Below, in pieces: positions 1 to 11,015 of a DNA stretch of 64,000 bases. A program made the translations under genes and the position numbers. The notes beneath the pieces were generated by a model. It was given only the letters and a program-made list of their open reading frames with translations. It was not told the DNA's origin and made no database searches. How positions within the stretch are numbered: position 1 is the first letter of the stretch; every line of letters starts with the position of its first letter. This stretch comes from Cordylochernes scorpioides (taxonomy: Eukaryota; Arthropoda; Arachnida; Pseudoscorpiones; Chernetidae): assembly GCA_030710605.1 (NCBI GenBank), contig CP092868.1:31995363-32059362 (forward strand), read 5' to 3'.

Positions 1-528
1 AAGAAAATTTCTCCATGGAGAAGAAGAGCGAACACCCATTAATTATATATTTAGAGATTCTCTATGATAGAAGAATGGAGCTCCTTGGGTAATTCATCTA
101 ACCTAAATAGCGGGAGTTGGCATATGAATTCCATCCTCCCTTCTTCTCCTTTGATGGGAAAAAAAGAAAAAAAATCACGGGAGATGCAAGGCCGTTCTTC
201 ATCGATAACGCCCTCCTGGTAGATACTGCCTCATGCAGGAGGGTAGGTAGATTGGCAATTAAGGAAGGCCTGTATGATTTTCATAAATTTTAGCTGGTGC
301 TGCCTCCATGGGGCTCGGTCTAATCCTTCGAATTATGAAGGCGCCCTAATCCGCTAATCGATAAAATTGAATGTGCCATAAAAAGATTCTTTCCGAGGAA
401 TAAATTCCGGGATAGTTAAAATGCACTTATTATGCCATTAGCGGGGGCTGGAAACAATTCGTTCGACCCGTCTCCCCTTCTTCTTCTCTGGGCGGATTTA
501 AAATTCTAATGGAACGATTTATTTATAC
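1..528. other. Unassigned sequence
   Basis: I see no gene, repeat or structured element in this stretch. It has mixed composition, short open frames only and no match to the repeat families found elsewhere in the window. Confidence 0.4.
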
Positions 529-561
529 GTGTCTCTCGTCTTGGGTAACATCCCTTGTGTA

Positions 562-2918
562 GTAGTTACCGACATACCTCTACAGCGTCTACTGCATCCT
601 CCCCCATTCTACAGCGTTTACTGCAACCTACATCACCCTACAGCATCTACTGAAAGCTACATCGTCTACGTCACCCTACAACGTTTACAGCGTCTACTGC
701 ATCCTACATCGTCTACGTCTCCCTACAGCGTCTACTGCATCCTACATCGTCTACGTCTCCCTACAGCGTCTACTGCATCCTACATCGTCTACGTCTCCCT
801 ACAGCGTCTACTGCATCCTACATCGTCTACGTCTCCCTACAGCGTCTACTGCATCCTACATCGTCTACGTCTCCCTACAGCGTCTACTGCATCCTACATC
901 GTCTACGTCTCCCTACAGCGTCTACTGCATCCTACATCGTCTACGTCTCCCTACAGCGTCTACTGCATCCTACATCGTCTACGTCTCCCTACAGCGTCTA
1001 CTGCATCCTACATCGTCTACGTCTCCCTACAGCGTCTACTGCATCATACATCGTCTACGTCTCCCTACAGCGTCTACTGCATCCTACATCACCCTACAGA
1101 GTCTACATCATCATTCCCCATTCCACAGCGCATCTATAGTGTTCTACATCACCCTACAACGCCCCACATCACCCTACAGCGTCTACATCACCCTACAGCG
1201 CCCCACATCACCCTACAGCGTCTACATCACCCTACAGCGTCTACATCACCCTACAACGTCCCACATCACCCTTCTACGTCTATATCACCCTACAACGTCT
1301 ACATCACCCTACAACGTCCCACATCACCCTTCAACGTCTATATCACCCTACAACGTCTACATCACCCTACAACGCTCCACATCACCCTACAACGTCTATA
1401 TCACCCTACAACGTCTACATCACCCTACAACGCCCTACATCACCCTTCAACGTCTATATCACCCTACAACGTCTACATCACCCTACAACGCTCCACATCA
1501 CCCTACAACGTCTATATCACCCTACAACGTCTACATCACCCTACAACGCCCTACATCACCCTTCAACGTCTATATCACCCTACAACGTCTACATCACCCT
1601 ACAACGTCCCACATCACCCTACAACGTCCCACATCACCCTTTAACGTCTATATCACCCTGCAACGTCTACATCACCCTACAACGCCCCACATCACCCTTT
1701 AACGTCTATATCACCCTACAACGTCTACATCACCCTACAACGTCCCACATCACCCTTCAACGTCTATATCACCCTACAACGTCTACATCACCCTACAACG
1801 CCCCACATCACCCTTTAACGTCTATATCACCCTACAACGTCTACATCACCCTACAACGTCCCACATCATCCTTCAACGTCTATATCACCCTACAACGTCT
1901 ACATCACCCTACAACGCCCCACATCACCCTTTAACGTCTATATCACCCTACAACGTCTAAATCACCCTACAACGTCCCACATCACCCTTCAACGTCTATA
2001 TCACCCTACAACGTCTACATCACCCTACAACGCCCCACATCACCCTTTAACGTCTATATCACCCTACAACGTCTACATCACCCTACAACGTCCCACATCA
2101 CCCTTCAACGTCTATATCACCCTACAACGTCTACATCACCCTACAACGCCCCACATCACCCTTTAACGTCTATATCACCCTACAACGTCTACATCACCCT
2201 ACAACGTCCCACATCACCCTTCAACGTCTATATCACCCTACAACGTCTACATCACCCTACAACGCCCCACATCACCCTTTAACGTCTATATCACCCTACA
2301 ACGTCTACATCACCCTACAACGTCCCACATCACCCTTCAACGTCTATATCACCCTACAACGTCTACATCACCCTACAACGTCCCACATCACCCTTCAACG
2401 TCTATATCACCCTACAACGTCTACATCACCCTACAACGCCCCACATCACCCTTTAACGTCTATATCACCCTACAACGTCTACATCACCCTACAACGTCCC
2501 ACATCACCCTTCAACGTCTATATCACCCTACAACGTCTACATCACCCTACAACGCCCCACATCACCCTTTAACGTCTATATCACCCTACAACGTCTACAT
2601 CACCCTACAACGCCCCACATCACCCTTCAACGTCTATATCACCCTACAACGTCTACATCACCCTACAACGCCCTACATCACCCTTCAACGTCTATATCAC
2701 CCTACAACGTCTACATCACCCTACAACGCCCTACATCACCTATCAACGTCTATATCACCCTACAACGTCTACATCACCCTACAACGCCCCACATCACCCT
2801 TCAACGTCTATATCACCCTACAACGTCTACATCACCCTACAACGTCCCACATCACCCTTTAACGTCTATATCACCCTACAACGTCTACATCACCCTACAG
2901 CGTCCTACATCATCTTAC
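562..2918. repeat. Satellite array, 19-bp monomer with 38- and 58-bp units
   Basis: About 2.36 kb of continuous tandem repeat. From about 700 to 1090 the unit is 38 bp (two 19-bp monomers, types 'ccctacagcgtctactgca' and 'tcctacatcgtctacgtct'). From about 1140 to 2915 the unit becomes 58 bp, made of three monomers of 19, 20 and 19 bp that differ at fixed positions (cctacaacgtctacatc, cctacaacgccccacatc, cccttcaacgtctatatc). That is a higher-order repeat. Because the unit contains few stop codons, long open frames run through it (for example 529-1644 and 1139-1702). They only encode the repeat in different frames and are not genes. The edges grade into single-copy DNA at about 560 and 2920. 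Confidence 0.95.
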
Positions 2919-3830
2919 GTACCAGGACGAGAGAAAATTGTCTCTGGTATTGTCTCTTAGTGATATCTTGTTCTTTTTTTTTTTTTTATATTGACACATA
3001 TAGAAGTCACATTCGGAAAGACAATTTTGACAAGGCAAATTTATTTGATCAAAACACTCTCACGCCTGCCCCACTACCTTATGTTCAACTTCATGGTGGT
3101 TATACCAGGACGAAAGAAAATGTCATCATGAAAGCTGATGTACTACATGGTCTATCGCCTCTGCTATTTATTCATTGATGCTTGTTAGAAATCAACAATC
3201 AAATAATCTGAAGTCCAATAAAATATTGTGGCGAAGAAATAATTTATTATTTGATTATTTAATGAAAATATTTGGAAACAGATTTATTATTTTATATTTG
3301 TAAAATCATCATTTAGTTGCCTAGCTTGCTTGCTTGATATTCTCTAGCTGTAGATAGTTTGGTTGGTTTGTTGATATTTGTCGACCGGTCGTGGTGACGT
3401 CATCAATAAATACTTTCACATCGCCAGATATACAAAGACTTGATTTCTACCCTACAATATTTTACCTACACTCTTCAACTTATTTTTATATTAAAAAGAA
3501 GCATAAGGAGAGAAATGCGCTGAGTAACAAAATATCTAAATTATTATTCTATGCGTATAATAAAATGAATATTCTATTTCATAGCTTCTTTCCCTGTAAG
3601 AGCTGACAGCTTGCAAACTTTGTTTCTACTGACATGAATATTGCGTATTTCGGTCAAGGCTTTTCAATGAGCGTCTTGAAGTATTCCCCAGTGGCTATAT
3701 ATCCTTTTTCTTTCGGCGTGAAGAGAAGCTTTGTTGTCGTAATGTCTATAGGGACATTGTCTTCTTGGAGGGAAGTCTTAGTTTTAACAGGACGATGGAA
3801 TTCTGCGGTAAATATTTTTCTCAACAATAC
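2919..3830. other. Unassigned sequence
   Basis: There is no convincing gene. A short phrase beginning accaggacga and continuing with gagaaaattgtc is seen at 2922 and, slightly changed, at 3106. Otherwise this is AT-rich DNA with short chance frames. Confidence 0.4.
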
Positions 3831-4030
3831 TCCAATAGCCCCCGATTCTTGAAAAATGCCACCCTCATCAGCGAATGCAAGTAATCAAACGGTGCTCTGA
3901 CACATTTGTAAGTGCAAAGTCGAATTGCTTTTCACATGTTTAGACATGTGGTGCACTTAGCAGTCGCTTACTTCTACTCACCATGATTATCATGGCCTGT
4001 ACCACGTATACTAGGGATAAGCAAAATATA
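3831..4030 (+). mobile_element. SINE family A, 5'-truncated copy
   Basis: The body matches the full-length SINE copies at 8010-8325 and 47696-48014: 'cccccgattcttg', then 'gtaagtgcaaagtcgaa', 'cacatgtttagacatgtg', 'gtgcactta', 'ccatgattatcatggcc' and 'actagggataagcaaa'. The tRNA-like head with its pol III boxes is missing here. The family has about seven recognisable copies in the window and is non-coding; open frames across it are incidental. Confidence 0.85.
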
Positions 4031-4414
4031 TATATTTCATCACAACACCTTTGGCCTTAAGATCAGCTCGGCAATCTTCAGTTTGTATTCCATAATCTAC
4101 CCAGCACCTTACTACCAAAATGTGACATAGAAAACTAGGAAATACACGATGATGATAAAACAATTTATTTCGATCAAATCAATTCAACTTTATTTATATT
4201 TATTTATTTATTATTTATTTGAATAATACAGGTTTCTGGAGCCACATACAGAACTCACCAACTACCCAGGCTGTCCTTCTGACACCTAAGTCTTATTGGT
4301 TTGATTTACAATGTCAGTGGAAGTCTAATCCATGAGTTGGTGTCATGCAGATTTCTTTCTTGGAAGATTTTTTAGGGATGCTGTACTTAGGTTGGTGGTC
4401 TCTAAGAGGGTCTT

Positions 4415-4870
4415 GTTGTTGTCGTGTCCAATGAAGAGCCTCAGATGTCGCTATGCATCTCTATCACAGCAGCAGCAATGTCCACTATCTTGGGTGTGTA
4501 TACTGTATTGTTGTTGTTGTCGTGTCCAATAAAGAGCCTCAGATGTCTCTATGCATCTCTATCACAGCAGCAATGTCCACTATCTTGGGTGTGTATACTG
4601 TATTATTGTTGTTGTCGTGTCCAATGAAGAGCCTCAGATGTCTCCATACATCTCTATCACAGCAGCAACAATGTCCACTATCTTGGGTGTGTATACTGTA
4701 TTGTTGTTGTTGTCGTGTCCAATGAAGAGCTTCAGATGTCTCCATGTATCTCTATCACAGCAGCAACAATGTCCACTATCTTGGGTGTGTATACTGTATT
4801 GTTGTTGTTGTCGTGTCCAATGAAGAGCTTCAGATGTCTCCGTACATCTCTATCACGGCAGCAACAATGT
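4415..4870 (-). repeat. ~100-bp tandem repeat built from a LINE 3' tail
   Basis: Four to five tandem units of about 98-101 bp. Read on the minus strand each holds 'gaggctcttcattggacac', a (CAA)n tract, 'cagtatacacacccaagat', 'agtggacattg' and 'ctgtgatagagatg'. The same unit ends a LINE fragment at 45639-45948 and forms a second array at 10000-10450. The unit is therefore the C-terminal codons plus 3' tail of a LINE that has become a minisatellite. Several short frames with repeated similar peptides come from this periodicity and are not genes. Confidence 0.9.
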
Positions 4871-5180
4871 CCTCTATCTATAAGAGGGCCTTCTTTATAT
4901 AAAATAAAAGAGAGACGCACGTAAGAAATTTGATTAGTAACCAAATATCAAAATTAATATTCTGTGCATATCTACAATATATGATTTAGAAAAGATTCAT
5001 ATATTGGATTTATAATTTTATTTTTGTTCCAATATTTCGAGGGACAACTCGCCTCTCTTTATCGAGGATATTTGAGTTTTTTACTCAAACATATGAGCAG
5101 GCGTACACCACTCTCGTTCTACAAGGCCAATGAAAGAATTGTATGTTTGATTTTAAAATATTACTATATTATTATATTTA

Positions 5181-5532
5181 AAATAAAGAGAGCCTATCCT
5201 GACCACGAGAACATGTGCTTTTTTCTATTGTTTTTTCATGTGTTAAGCGTATTTACGCAAATTTGGCCTTAAATACCCATTTCTTATTTTCTCAAGAAGC
5301 CACTGGGACCAAAATTCGTTTTGGTCGCAGTGGTACAGCCTGCTCCACGCTGACGAGCGCCAACAGCGTGAAACGCGTTCGTCGATGGCTTTTCTTGATT
5401 TATCAAGAAATTGGGTTGACCAAATATCACGGAGCTAGCTAAATAAACGTTTAGTTTATTTTTGCTCCACTAGATGGCGCTCTGCCATCTAAAAAGCATA
5501 TGTGCTCGTGGTCAGGATATGCTCTCTTTATT
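5181..5532 (+). mobile_element. Foldback element carrying a hammerhead motif
   Basis: The ends are inverted repeats of about 42 bp. 'aataaagagagcc', 'atcctgaccacgag' and 'catgtgcttttt' on the left mirror 'aaaaagcatatg', 'ctcgtggtcaggat' and 'ctctctttatt' on the right. The interior contains a hammerhead-type ribozyme core at 5345-5384 and a short phrase 'ctagatggcgctctgccatc'. A right-end fragment of the same family lies at 53370-53480. There is no coding capacity. The boundaries are those of the inverted repeat; I could not define a target duplication. Confidence 0.75.
5345..5384 (+). ncRNA. Hammerhead ribozyme motif (variant)
   Basis: The core CTGACGA is followed by a four-pair stem II (GCGC, loop CAACA, GCGT), then GAAA, a minimal stem III (CGCG) and GTT as the cleavage triplet. 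Stem I would be CCACG with CGTCG, which leaves one mismatch. This is the small type I hammerhead with a very short stem III known from Penelope-like elements. The GTT triplet and the imperfect stem I suggest reduced activity. It sits inside the foldback at 5181-5532. Confidence 0.65.
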
Positions 5533-5664
5533 TTTAATATCAACACCTGACCCACTTTTTTTTTCTATTGTTTTTTCATATTATTATATATAAATAAATA
5601 ATTTGTTATATGATATCATAAAATTCTATACAGAACACCTGGTAATATATATACGAATTATTTT

Positions 5665-5830
5665 CTTTGGTCTTTTAATAATTTATGCTAAGGGCTCCTG
5701 GATGTTCTAATTCAGCGAAATTTCACTTATTTTATTATTACTTCTTTTATTATTTTCTTGTGTCTTCTAACAATTTATGCTAAGGTATTCTCCTGGATGT
5801 TTTAATTAAGTGAAATTTCACTTCTATTGA
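5665..5830. repeat. Tandem duplication of ~75 bp
   Basis: Two adjacent similar blocks. Each contains 'aatttatgctaagg', 'tcctggatgtt' and 'gaaatttcactt', near 5680-5730 and 5767-5825. No gene is associated. Confidence 0.6.
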
Positions 5831-6078
5831 AGGTTAAAGAAAGATCAATTGTGTAGATTTAGGAATGTCCTGATGTAATTAGCAGCCGACCATTTAGATG
5901 GCAACAGCCTGCTGCTGCGTACACGGACCTCAATCGTGCCATGATATCATTAGTCTTCCCAACCATTAACTGCCTGCAACCAGCTTCCCTTTCTTTTCTA
6001 AAATTTTCTTGAAAAATCTCCCAGTCTGTAATATAAAGTACCGTTTTCTTAAGTATAAGCATTTACTTGAGAAGAATA

Positions 6079-6580
6079 GGGGTCGGTGGAAGGTTTGTCT
6101 AAACCAGGGCAAAGTTTTGAGTTGGAAGAGTTAAAAATTACAATTTACAAATTTTTCAAAGTTTTTTAAAGAACCACATTTTTTCTTGCCAACAATAAAT
6201 AGTACTCGCATAAATAATATTTACGTATAGAACTATATAAAGAGCCGCAGCTTCACATTCAAAGAGTCGCATGTAGCTCACGAGCCACATTTTGCCGACC
6301 CCTAGTCTAAACCGTTGGTTTTAGACCACTACAACCCGGGATCTAATTCCGCATTAGGCATTTTTTCTAATAAAATAAATGCTCCAATGGTCCCCGATTT
6401 TCGCAAAAGTACAACCCCAACAGCGAGTGCAATTAACCAAACGGAGCTCTGGCACATTAGTAAGTGCAAAAGTCGAACTGCTTTTCACATGTGTAGACAT
6501 GTGGTGCACTTACAATAAAAAGCAGTCGCTGGCTACCCACTATGATTATCGTGGCCTGTACCACGTTTATTTGGGATAAT
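6079..6580 (+). mobile_element. SINE family A, full-length, interrupted by hAT MITE
   Basis: It begins with the tRNA-like head ('ggggtcggtggaagg'), is split by a 200-bp insertion at 6105-6304, then resumes with 'gtctaaaccgttgg', a degenerate B box near 'gggatctaattcc', and the family body to 'ttatttgggataata'. Comparison with the copies at 8010-8325 and 47696-48014 shows the head is complete once the insertion is ignored. The flanks 'tgagaagaa' and 'tgcgaagaa' look like a 9-bp target duplication with one mismatch. The SINE is inserted in the surrounding tandem array. Confidence 0.85.
6105..6304. mobile_element. Non-autonomous hAT-like MITE in the SINE
   Basis: This 200-bp insertion is bounded by a perfect 8-bp duplication, gtctaaac at 6097-6104 and 6305-6312. 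Its ends are imperfect inverted repeats: left cagggcaaag; right, read on the other strand, taggggtcggcaaa. An 8-bp target duplication with AGGG-type ends is the hallmark of the hAT superfamily. It has no coding capacity, so it would need a transposase in trans. Confidence 0.85.
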
Positions 6581-7610
6581 AACTTTTTTAAAAATGCGAA
6601 GAAAGAGCATAACTTTATCTAGATTGTTGTTTTAAACAAAATTCTATCTAGGCATACGTCAATGGTAAAGCATAAACCTATTCAAGAGAAACTATAAAAA
6701 AAGAGTGCTAGGAACTATCATAACCTGTCGAAGAGGTTTCCACCAACGACGAAGTGTCTCACCTAGGCAATCTAGAGGTCTTCTAGTCTGCAATATACAG
6801 CAGCGTTCTTGGGTATAATCATTTACTTGGGAAGAGAAAACATAACATTATCTAGATTGTTTTTTAAACAATTTTATCTTGGCATACGTCAAAGCATACA
6901 CTTATTTAAGAGATACAGTAATGGGAAACTATGAATATACATACAAAGAACAAGTACAAACATTCGAAGAGGTTTCCATCAACGACGAACTATAGAGGTC
7001 TTCTAGTCTGCAATATACAGCAGCGTTTTCTTGGGGATAATCGTCCACTTGCATAACGTTTTCTAGATTGTTATTAAGCTATTTTATATTGGGATAAGTC
7101 AATGGTAAAGCATACACCTATTCAAGAGATACAGTATAAAGGGAAACTATAAACAAAAAGATTGGGAACAATTATAAACAGTCGAAGAGCTTTCTACCAT
7201 CTACAAAGTGTCCTCATCTAGACAGTCTAAAGGTCTCCTAGTCTGCAATATATAGCAACGTTCTTGGGTATAATCGTCCACTTGCGAAGATATAGCATCA
7301 CTTTTTCTAGATTGTTGTTTTAAACAAAATTCTATATAGGCATACGTCAATGGTAAAGCATACACCTATTCAAGAGATACAGTAAAGGGAAACTATAAAC
7401 AAAGAGGCTAGGAACAATTACAAACAGTCGAAGAGGTTTCCACCAACGATGAAATGTCCTCATTTAGACAATCTAGAGGTCTTACGTCAACTTCCCCTCA
7501 CGTTAAAGCTCAGTAAGCTGGTTCCAACATAACTTTATTAGGTACCGCTCAAAAAGAGCCAACCTAGCTTATGTTATTCACAATGAATATTATGTAAAGG
7601 TTATTCATAT

Positions 7611-7710
7611 ATTAAAACAAAGCGTCCAAAGTGGGGGATCTACGAAGAATACGTAGATCGTGTACTTCGCCCCTGAGGTGATGGCGTGGTCCTCGAACCC
7701 AAATGGAAAG
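7611..7710. repeat. Dispersed repeat with perfect 8-bp hairpin
   Basis: The phrase 'gatctacgaagaatacgta' with 'gatcgtgtacttcgc' and 'gaggtgatggcgtggtcctc' recurs at about 54935-55005. GATCTACG and CGTAGATC form an 8-bp stem with a 7-nt loop in both copies. The origin of this repeat is unknown to me; it could be part of a larger dispersed element. Confidence 0.6.
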
Positions 7711-8003
7711 AATGAGGATGTAGATTGATTGAGATTTTTTTTCTCAGCTCTTTCGTTTTGTGTAAGTTTTCTATCGATGGTATTGTAGGTTGCCTGACTT
7801 ACTATGAAACGCATTTGACTTCAATGTTTTTCTCTTTTTTTCTTAAGATTCCGTGAATCTCCTTCATTTAATATATTGATTCCTCACTAAGTTGGTCTGC
7901 ACGATTCTTATGTTCTTTATTGGATTGAGAAATTATGCGTTGAATACATGGTAAATCCATGTATAATAAACTTCATCCAATTTTACTTAGACTGATCTAT
8001 TAG

Positions 8004-8326
8004 CTTTTTTTTTTTTGCTTATACCTAATACACGCATGTGGTACAGGCCATGATAATCATGGTGGGTAGAAGTAGGAAGTAGGCGACTACTTTTACTGTA
8101 AGTGCCCCACATGCCTACACATGTGAAAAGCAGTTCGACTTTGCACTTACAAATGTGCCAGAGCCCCGTTTGATTACTTGCACTCGTTGGTGGGGTTGGA
8201 CTTTTGCAAGAATCGGGGGCCATTAGAGCATTTTTTTAATTAGAAAAAAGTGCCCAATGCGGGAATTGAACCCGGGTCGTAGCGGTCATAAACCAACGGT
8301 TTAGACCATCCTTCCACCGACCCCAA
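8004..8326 (-). mobile_element. SINE family A, full-length
   Basis: Minus-strand order: a tRNA-like head starting 'ggggtcggtggaaggatgg' (A-box region), then 'gggttcaattccc' as the pol III B box at about 8258-8270, the family body and a poly(A) end (T-run near 8005-8017). The length is about 320 bp. This copy is one of the two references used to recognise the others. I do not assign the parent tRNA. Confidence 0.9.
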
Positions 8327-8499
8327 AGTCTCACCTAAAGATGTAGTCTTATGATCCTGTAAAATTTCCCTTTTGTTTCATATAATTTCACTTTGCAATG
8401 CAATTTTGGCTTTAGATATACATTCTTTGATTTTTAGGAAGTCTCTGGAACCATCATTTTTGGTCATTAAGATACAGTTTACACCATGCAGAAATGGAC

Positions 8500-8670
8500 C
8501 AAACATCCTGAAACGCGTACGTATTTGACTTTTTCTTGATTTATTAAAAAAATAAGGGGGGAGGGGGGGGTATTTGGCTAATATTCTGGATTTTTTTTTA
8601 AATCAACGATTAGTTTATATTAAATCCGATAGATGGCGTAAGCCACTAAAACTTTCAATTGTACCTTCAT
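8500..8670. repeat. Decayed copy of the hammerhead-associated repeat
   Basis: It contains 'catcctgaaacgcgtacgta', 'ctttttcttgatttatt' and 'gatagatggcgtaagcca', the same order seen around the hammerhead at 43911-43950. The CTGANGA half of the core is missing here, so it is not a functional ribozyme. Confidence 0.6.
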
Positions 8671-8959
8671 AAGATGCTATTTTCTTTCTTAATGAATATC
8701 ATAGCTTGTTATCATTTAAACTTGCGAGTATCTAATAACAGAATTATCTACAATAACTGAAACAAGTGGATGCATTGACTATCTTAGCGGCTAAAAGAGT
8801 CTGATGATTTACGAATCAATTCCAACTCCTTTACTATTGACGTTCTTTTAAGAATGTTGTCTTCGGATAAATTTCGATCATATAGTATTTCGACAGTACC
8901 TATCACTGTAGATCTTAACAAACAGTCATTTTTTGGTATTGGTATATATAAATTGAAGT

Positions 8960-9128
8960 ATAGATGGAAATTTTGCCGGGAGGATATTGATATAAAGAGA
9001 CAAAGGTCGCCTCTCCCGTCAAAATAGACGTCAAAACACCGACCCGAGGCCGCTAGTTGCGGCGACGGTCAATAGATGGTGTCTAGTTTGGACGTCTATT
9101 TTGACGGGAGAGGCGACCTTTGTCTCTT
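8960..9128 (+). mobile_element. Snap-back element family B, copy 1
   Basis: This 169-bp element is flanked by the perfect 13-bp duplication tataaattgaagt (8947-8959 and 9129-9141). It starts 'atagatggaaattttgccgg' and ends 'acctttgtctctt'. Most of it is an inverted repeat: 'aaagagacaaaggtcgcc', 'tctcccgtcaaaatag' and 'acgtc' at the left are mirrored at the right around a short centre. Other copies are at 19380-19628 and 52326-52583. It has no poly(A), no coding frame and no class I can name. The long duplications of variable length point to insertion by target-primed reverse transcription. Confidence 0.85.
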
Positions 9129-9204
9129 TATAAATTGAAGTCTTAGAGTGCCATCTTTTTCGTATAAATTTAACAACATTTTTGATATTCTTATCTTTAT
9201 TATT

Positions 9205-9410
9205 AGATAAATTACACACACAGCTTTGTTAAGACCACCGGTCATATACAGATTCACCATAGGAAGAAAGGAAGCATAGATGAAGCTCCTATACTCCAGA
9301 CAGCGCAGCACCCAACAACAGCCTCCAGGTCCGACACATGTTCAGTGGGCACATGTTCCTTCGTGCATACGTCATGGTTAACGTATCACTGAACAGGCTA
9401 ATGTGGAAAT
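9205..9410 (-). mobile_element. LINE 3'-end fragment, AAGACC-hairpin type
   Basis: On the minus strand this reads 'cataacgtatgc'-like sequence, then 'cctggaggctgttgttgggt', 'ggagctt', 'ttcctttcttcctatgg', 'gtgaatctgtat' and 'gaccggtggtctt'. The same block is on the plus strand at 28050-28145 and 29640-29930. In the last copy the hairpin is followed by AATAAA, placing the block at a LINE 3' end. It is a decayed copy. Confidence 0.65.
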
Positions 9411-9569
9411 TATTAGATAAATAATCAAAACTACTTATACAAACCGAACTGCATAGATAAGATGGCTTGGCTCATCAATTTCGTCAATTTCATATATACA
9501 GCCTCTGCTCTACTATTGCCTGGTTTTGTCTACCTATATAGTCTGTTATAACTTCGGAAGGAAGAAAGT

Positions 9570-9645
9570 AATCTGTGGCCGGCGGTATATACCTTCGGTT
9601 TCAGACAGCCATGAACTGGGATCGAATCCCGCATGGTACTTTTTT
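9570..9645 (+). repeat. tRNA-like SINE head (second type)
   Basis: 'gaactgggatcgaatcccgc' contains a good B box (ggatcgaatcc), followed by 'atggtactttttt'. The same arrangement, 'cagccatgaactg' followed by 'tgatcgaatcctgcattggg', is at 38365-38440. It is a short tRNA-derived piece with no clear body. Confidence 0.5.
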
Positions 9646-9661
9646 TAATATGTATATATGT

Positions 9662-10450
9662 GAAGAACCTGTTCAGAACGAAACACTATAAAGGAATGAC
9701 AAAACATCCAGATGGCACAAGAACCTATAGGACATGTAACAACTGTCCTGGTATGGAACCAACACCTACCCACATATTCTCATGTCCAGCAATGGCCGCA
9801 GCCTTACAGAAAATTGACATGGACCCAAAGCAGCAGCATCTTTACACACCCAAGATAGTGAACATTGCGACTGCTGTCCTGGTATGGAACCAACACCTAC
9901 CCACATATTCTCATGTCCAGCAATGGCCGCGGCCTTACAGAAAATTGACATGGACCCAAAGCAGCAGCATCTTTACACACCCAAGATAGTGAACATTGCG
10001 ACTGCTGTGATGTGATGCATAAGGACATTTGAGGCTCTTCATTGGGCACGACAACAACAACAACACAGTATACACACCCAAGATAGTGAACATTGCGACT
10101 GCTGTGATAGAGATGTATGGGGACATCTGAGGCTCTTCATTGGACACGACAACAACAACAACAACACAGTATACACACCCAAGATAGTGAACATTGCGAC
10201 TGCTGTGATAGAGATGTATGGGGACATCTGAGGCTCTTCATTGGACACGACAACAACAACAACAACACAGTATACACACCCAAGATAGTGAACATTGCGA
10301 CTGCTGTGATAGAGATGCATGGAGACATCTAAGGCTCTTCATTGGACACGACAACAACAACAATACAGTATACACACCCAATATAGTGGACATTGCAATT
10401 GCTGTGATAGAGATGTATGGAGATATCTGAGGCTCTTCATTGGACACGAC
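9662..10450 (+). repeat. LINE C-terminal fragment expanded into ~100-bp tandem array
   Basis: The left part encodes a LINE ORF2 C-terminal zinc knuckle: CNNCPG, then PTHIFSCPAM, giving C-x2-C ... H-x4-C. It is duplicated (about 9740-9880 and 9870-10010). From about 10010 to 10450 the last codons plus the (CAA)n 3' tail are repeated four times in ~101-bp units containing 'gaggctcttcattggacac' and 'acacccaagatagtgaacat'. The parent organisation, as a single copy, is at 45639-45948. The antisense array at 4415-4870 is the same minisatellite. The frames in it are periodic artefacts. Confidence 0.85.
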
Positions 10451-11015
10451 AAAAACCTGTTCTTTTTCATTGTAAATAACATAAGCGAGGTTTCTCTTTT
10501 TGAGCGCTTCTTAATAAGGTTATTTTGGAACAGAAACAGGAAAACTTTGGAAGGCCTAAAAAGGTTATTTAGGTTATCTATAGAAGTCATATGAGAGAAG
10601 CGGAAAAACTTTGAAAGATTTCGATTTTTTTCCAACTTTGAATTCCTGGTTTTATTACAGTGGGGTGCAGAGTTACTTAAATATTTCATAAACACCTCTC
10701 AGAGTTGATCTCCCATTTGCGTGAACTGTGTCAGTTCCTCTCGTGAGGTTTCTATTTTCTTTTTAAGAAACGAATAGGATTTGTTGGCGTTTTAAAAAAG
10801 AAGTAAGAATAGAGATAGACACATAAAAAAGTGTCGGTCTATTTTAGAAGGTGAGTGTGTGTGCCCAGAGTCCTCAAGTCACAGCCGAGATGGCTGCTGG
10901 TCGGGCCATTGTGTCGACATGAGTCGAGGTCTTACTTTGTCCCTTTGTTGATGTTTCATTGGACCAATTCAGGTCGTTTGGGGCACGCAGCCTGGCTGGC
11001 GCCTATTTCCTCACT
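10451..11015. other. Unassigned sequence
   Basis: No conserved gene is seen. A short open frame at 10855-11097 runs into the start of the satellite and has no recognisable domain. Confidence 0.35.

Larger units (their letters stand above)
5870..7490. repeat. ~210-240-bp tandem array, interrupted by a SINE
   Basis: Diverged tandem units are recognised by the recurring phrases 'tctagattgtt', 'caatggtaaagcata', 'gtcgaagaggtttcca', 'aggtcttctagtctgcaat' and 'cttgggtataatc'. Successive 'tctagattg' starts fall near 6617, 6851, 7063 and 7305. One more unit tail lies at about 6022-6077, on the other side of the SINE, so the array existed before the SINE entered at about 6079-6580. It is non-coding. 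Confidence 0.8.

Noticed and set aside
529..1702. Long open frames of 371 and 187 codons
   Set aside because: They lie wholly in the tandem satellite and encode the repeat in overlapping frames; a period containing few stops gives long frames by chance.
700..2918. Possible CRISPR array or telomere repeat
   Set aside because: There are no unique spacers between repeats, and the ~19-bp CACCCTACAAC unit is not a known telomere repeat. The DNA is eukaryotic in all other features.
4424..10450. Cluster of short frames with Ser/Cys/Leu-rich peptides
   Set aside because: They are the same ~100-bp LINE-tail unit read in several frames on both strands.
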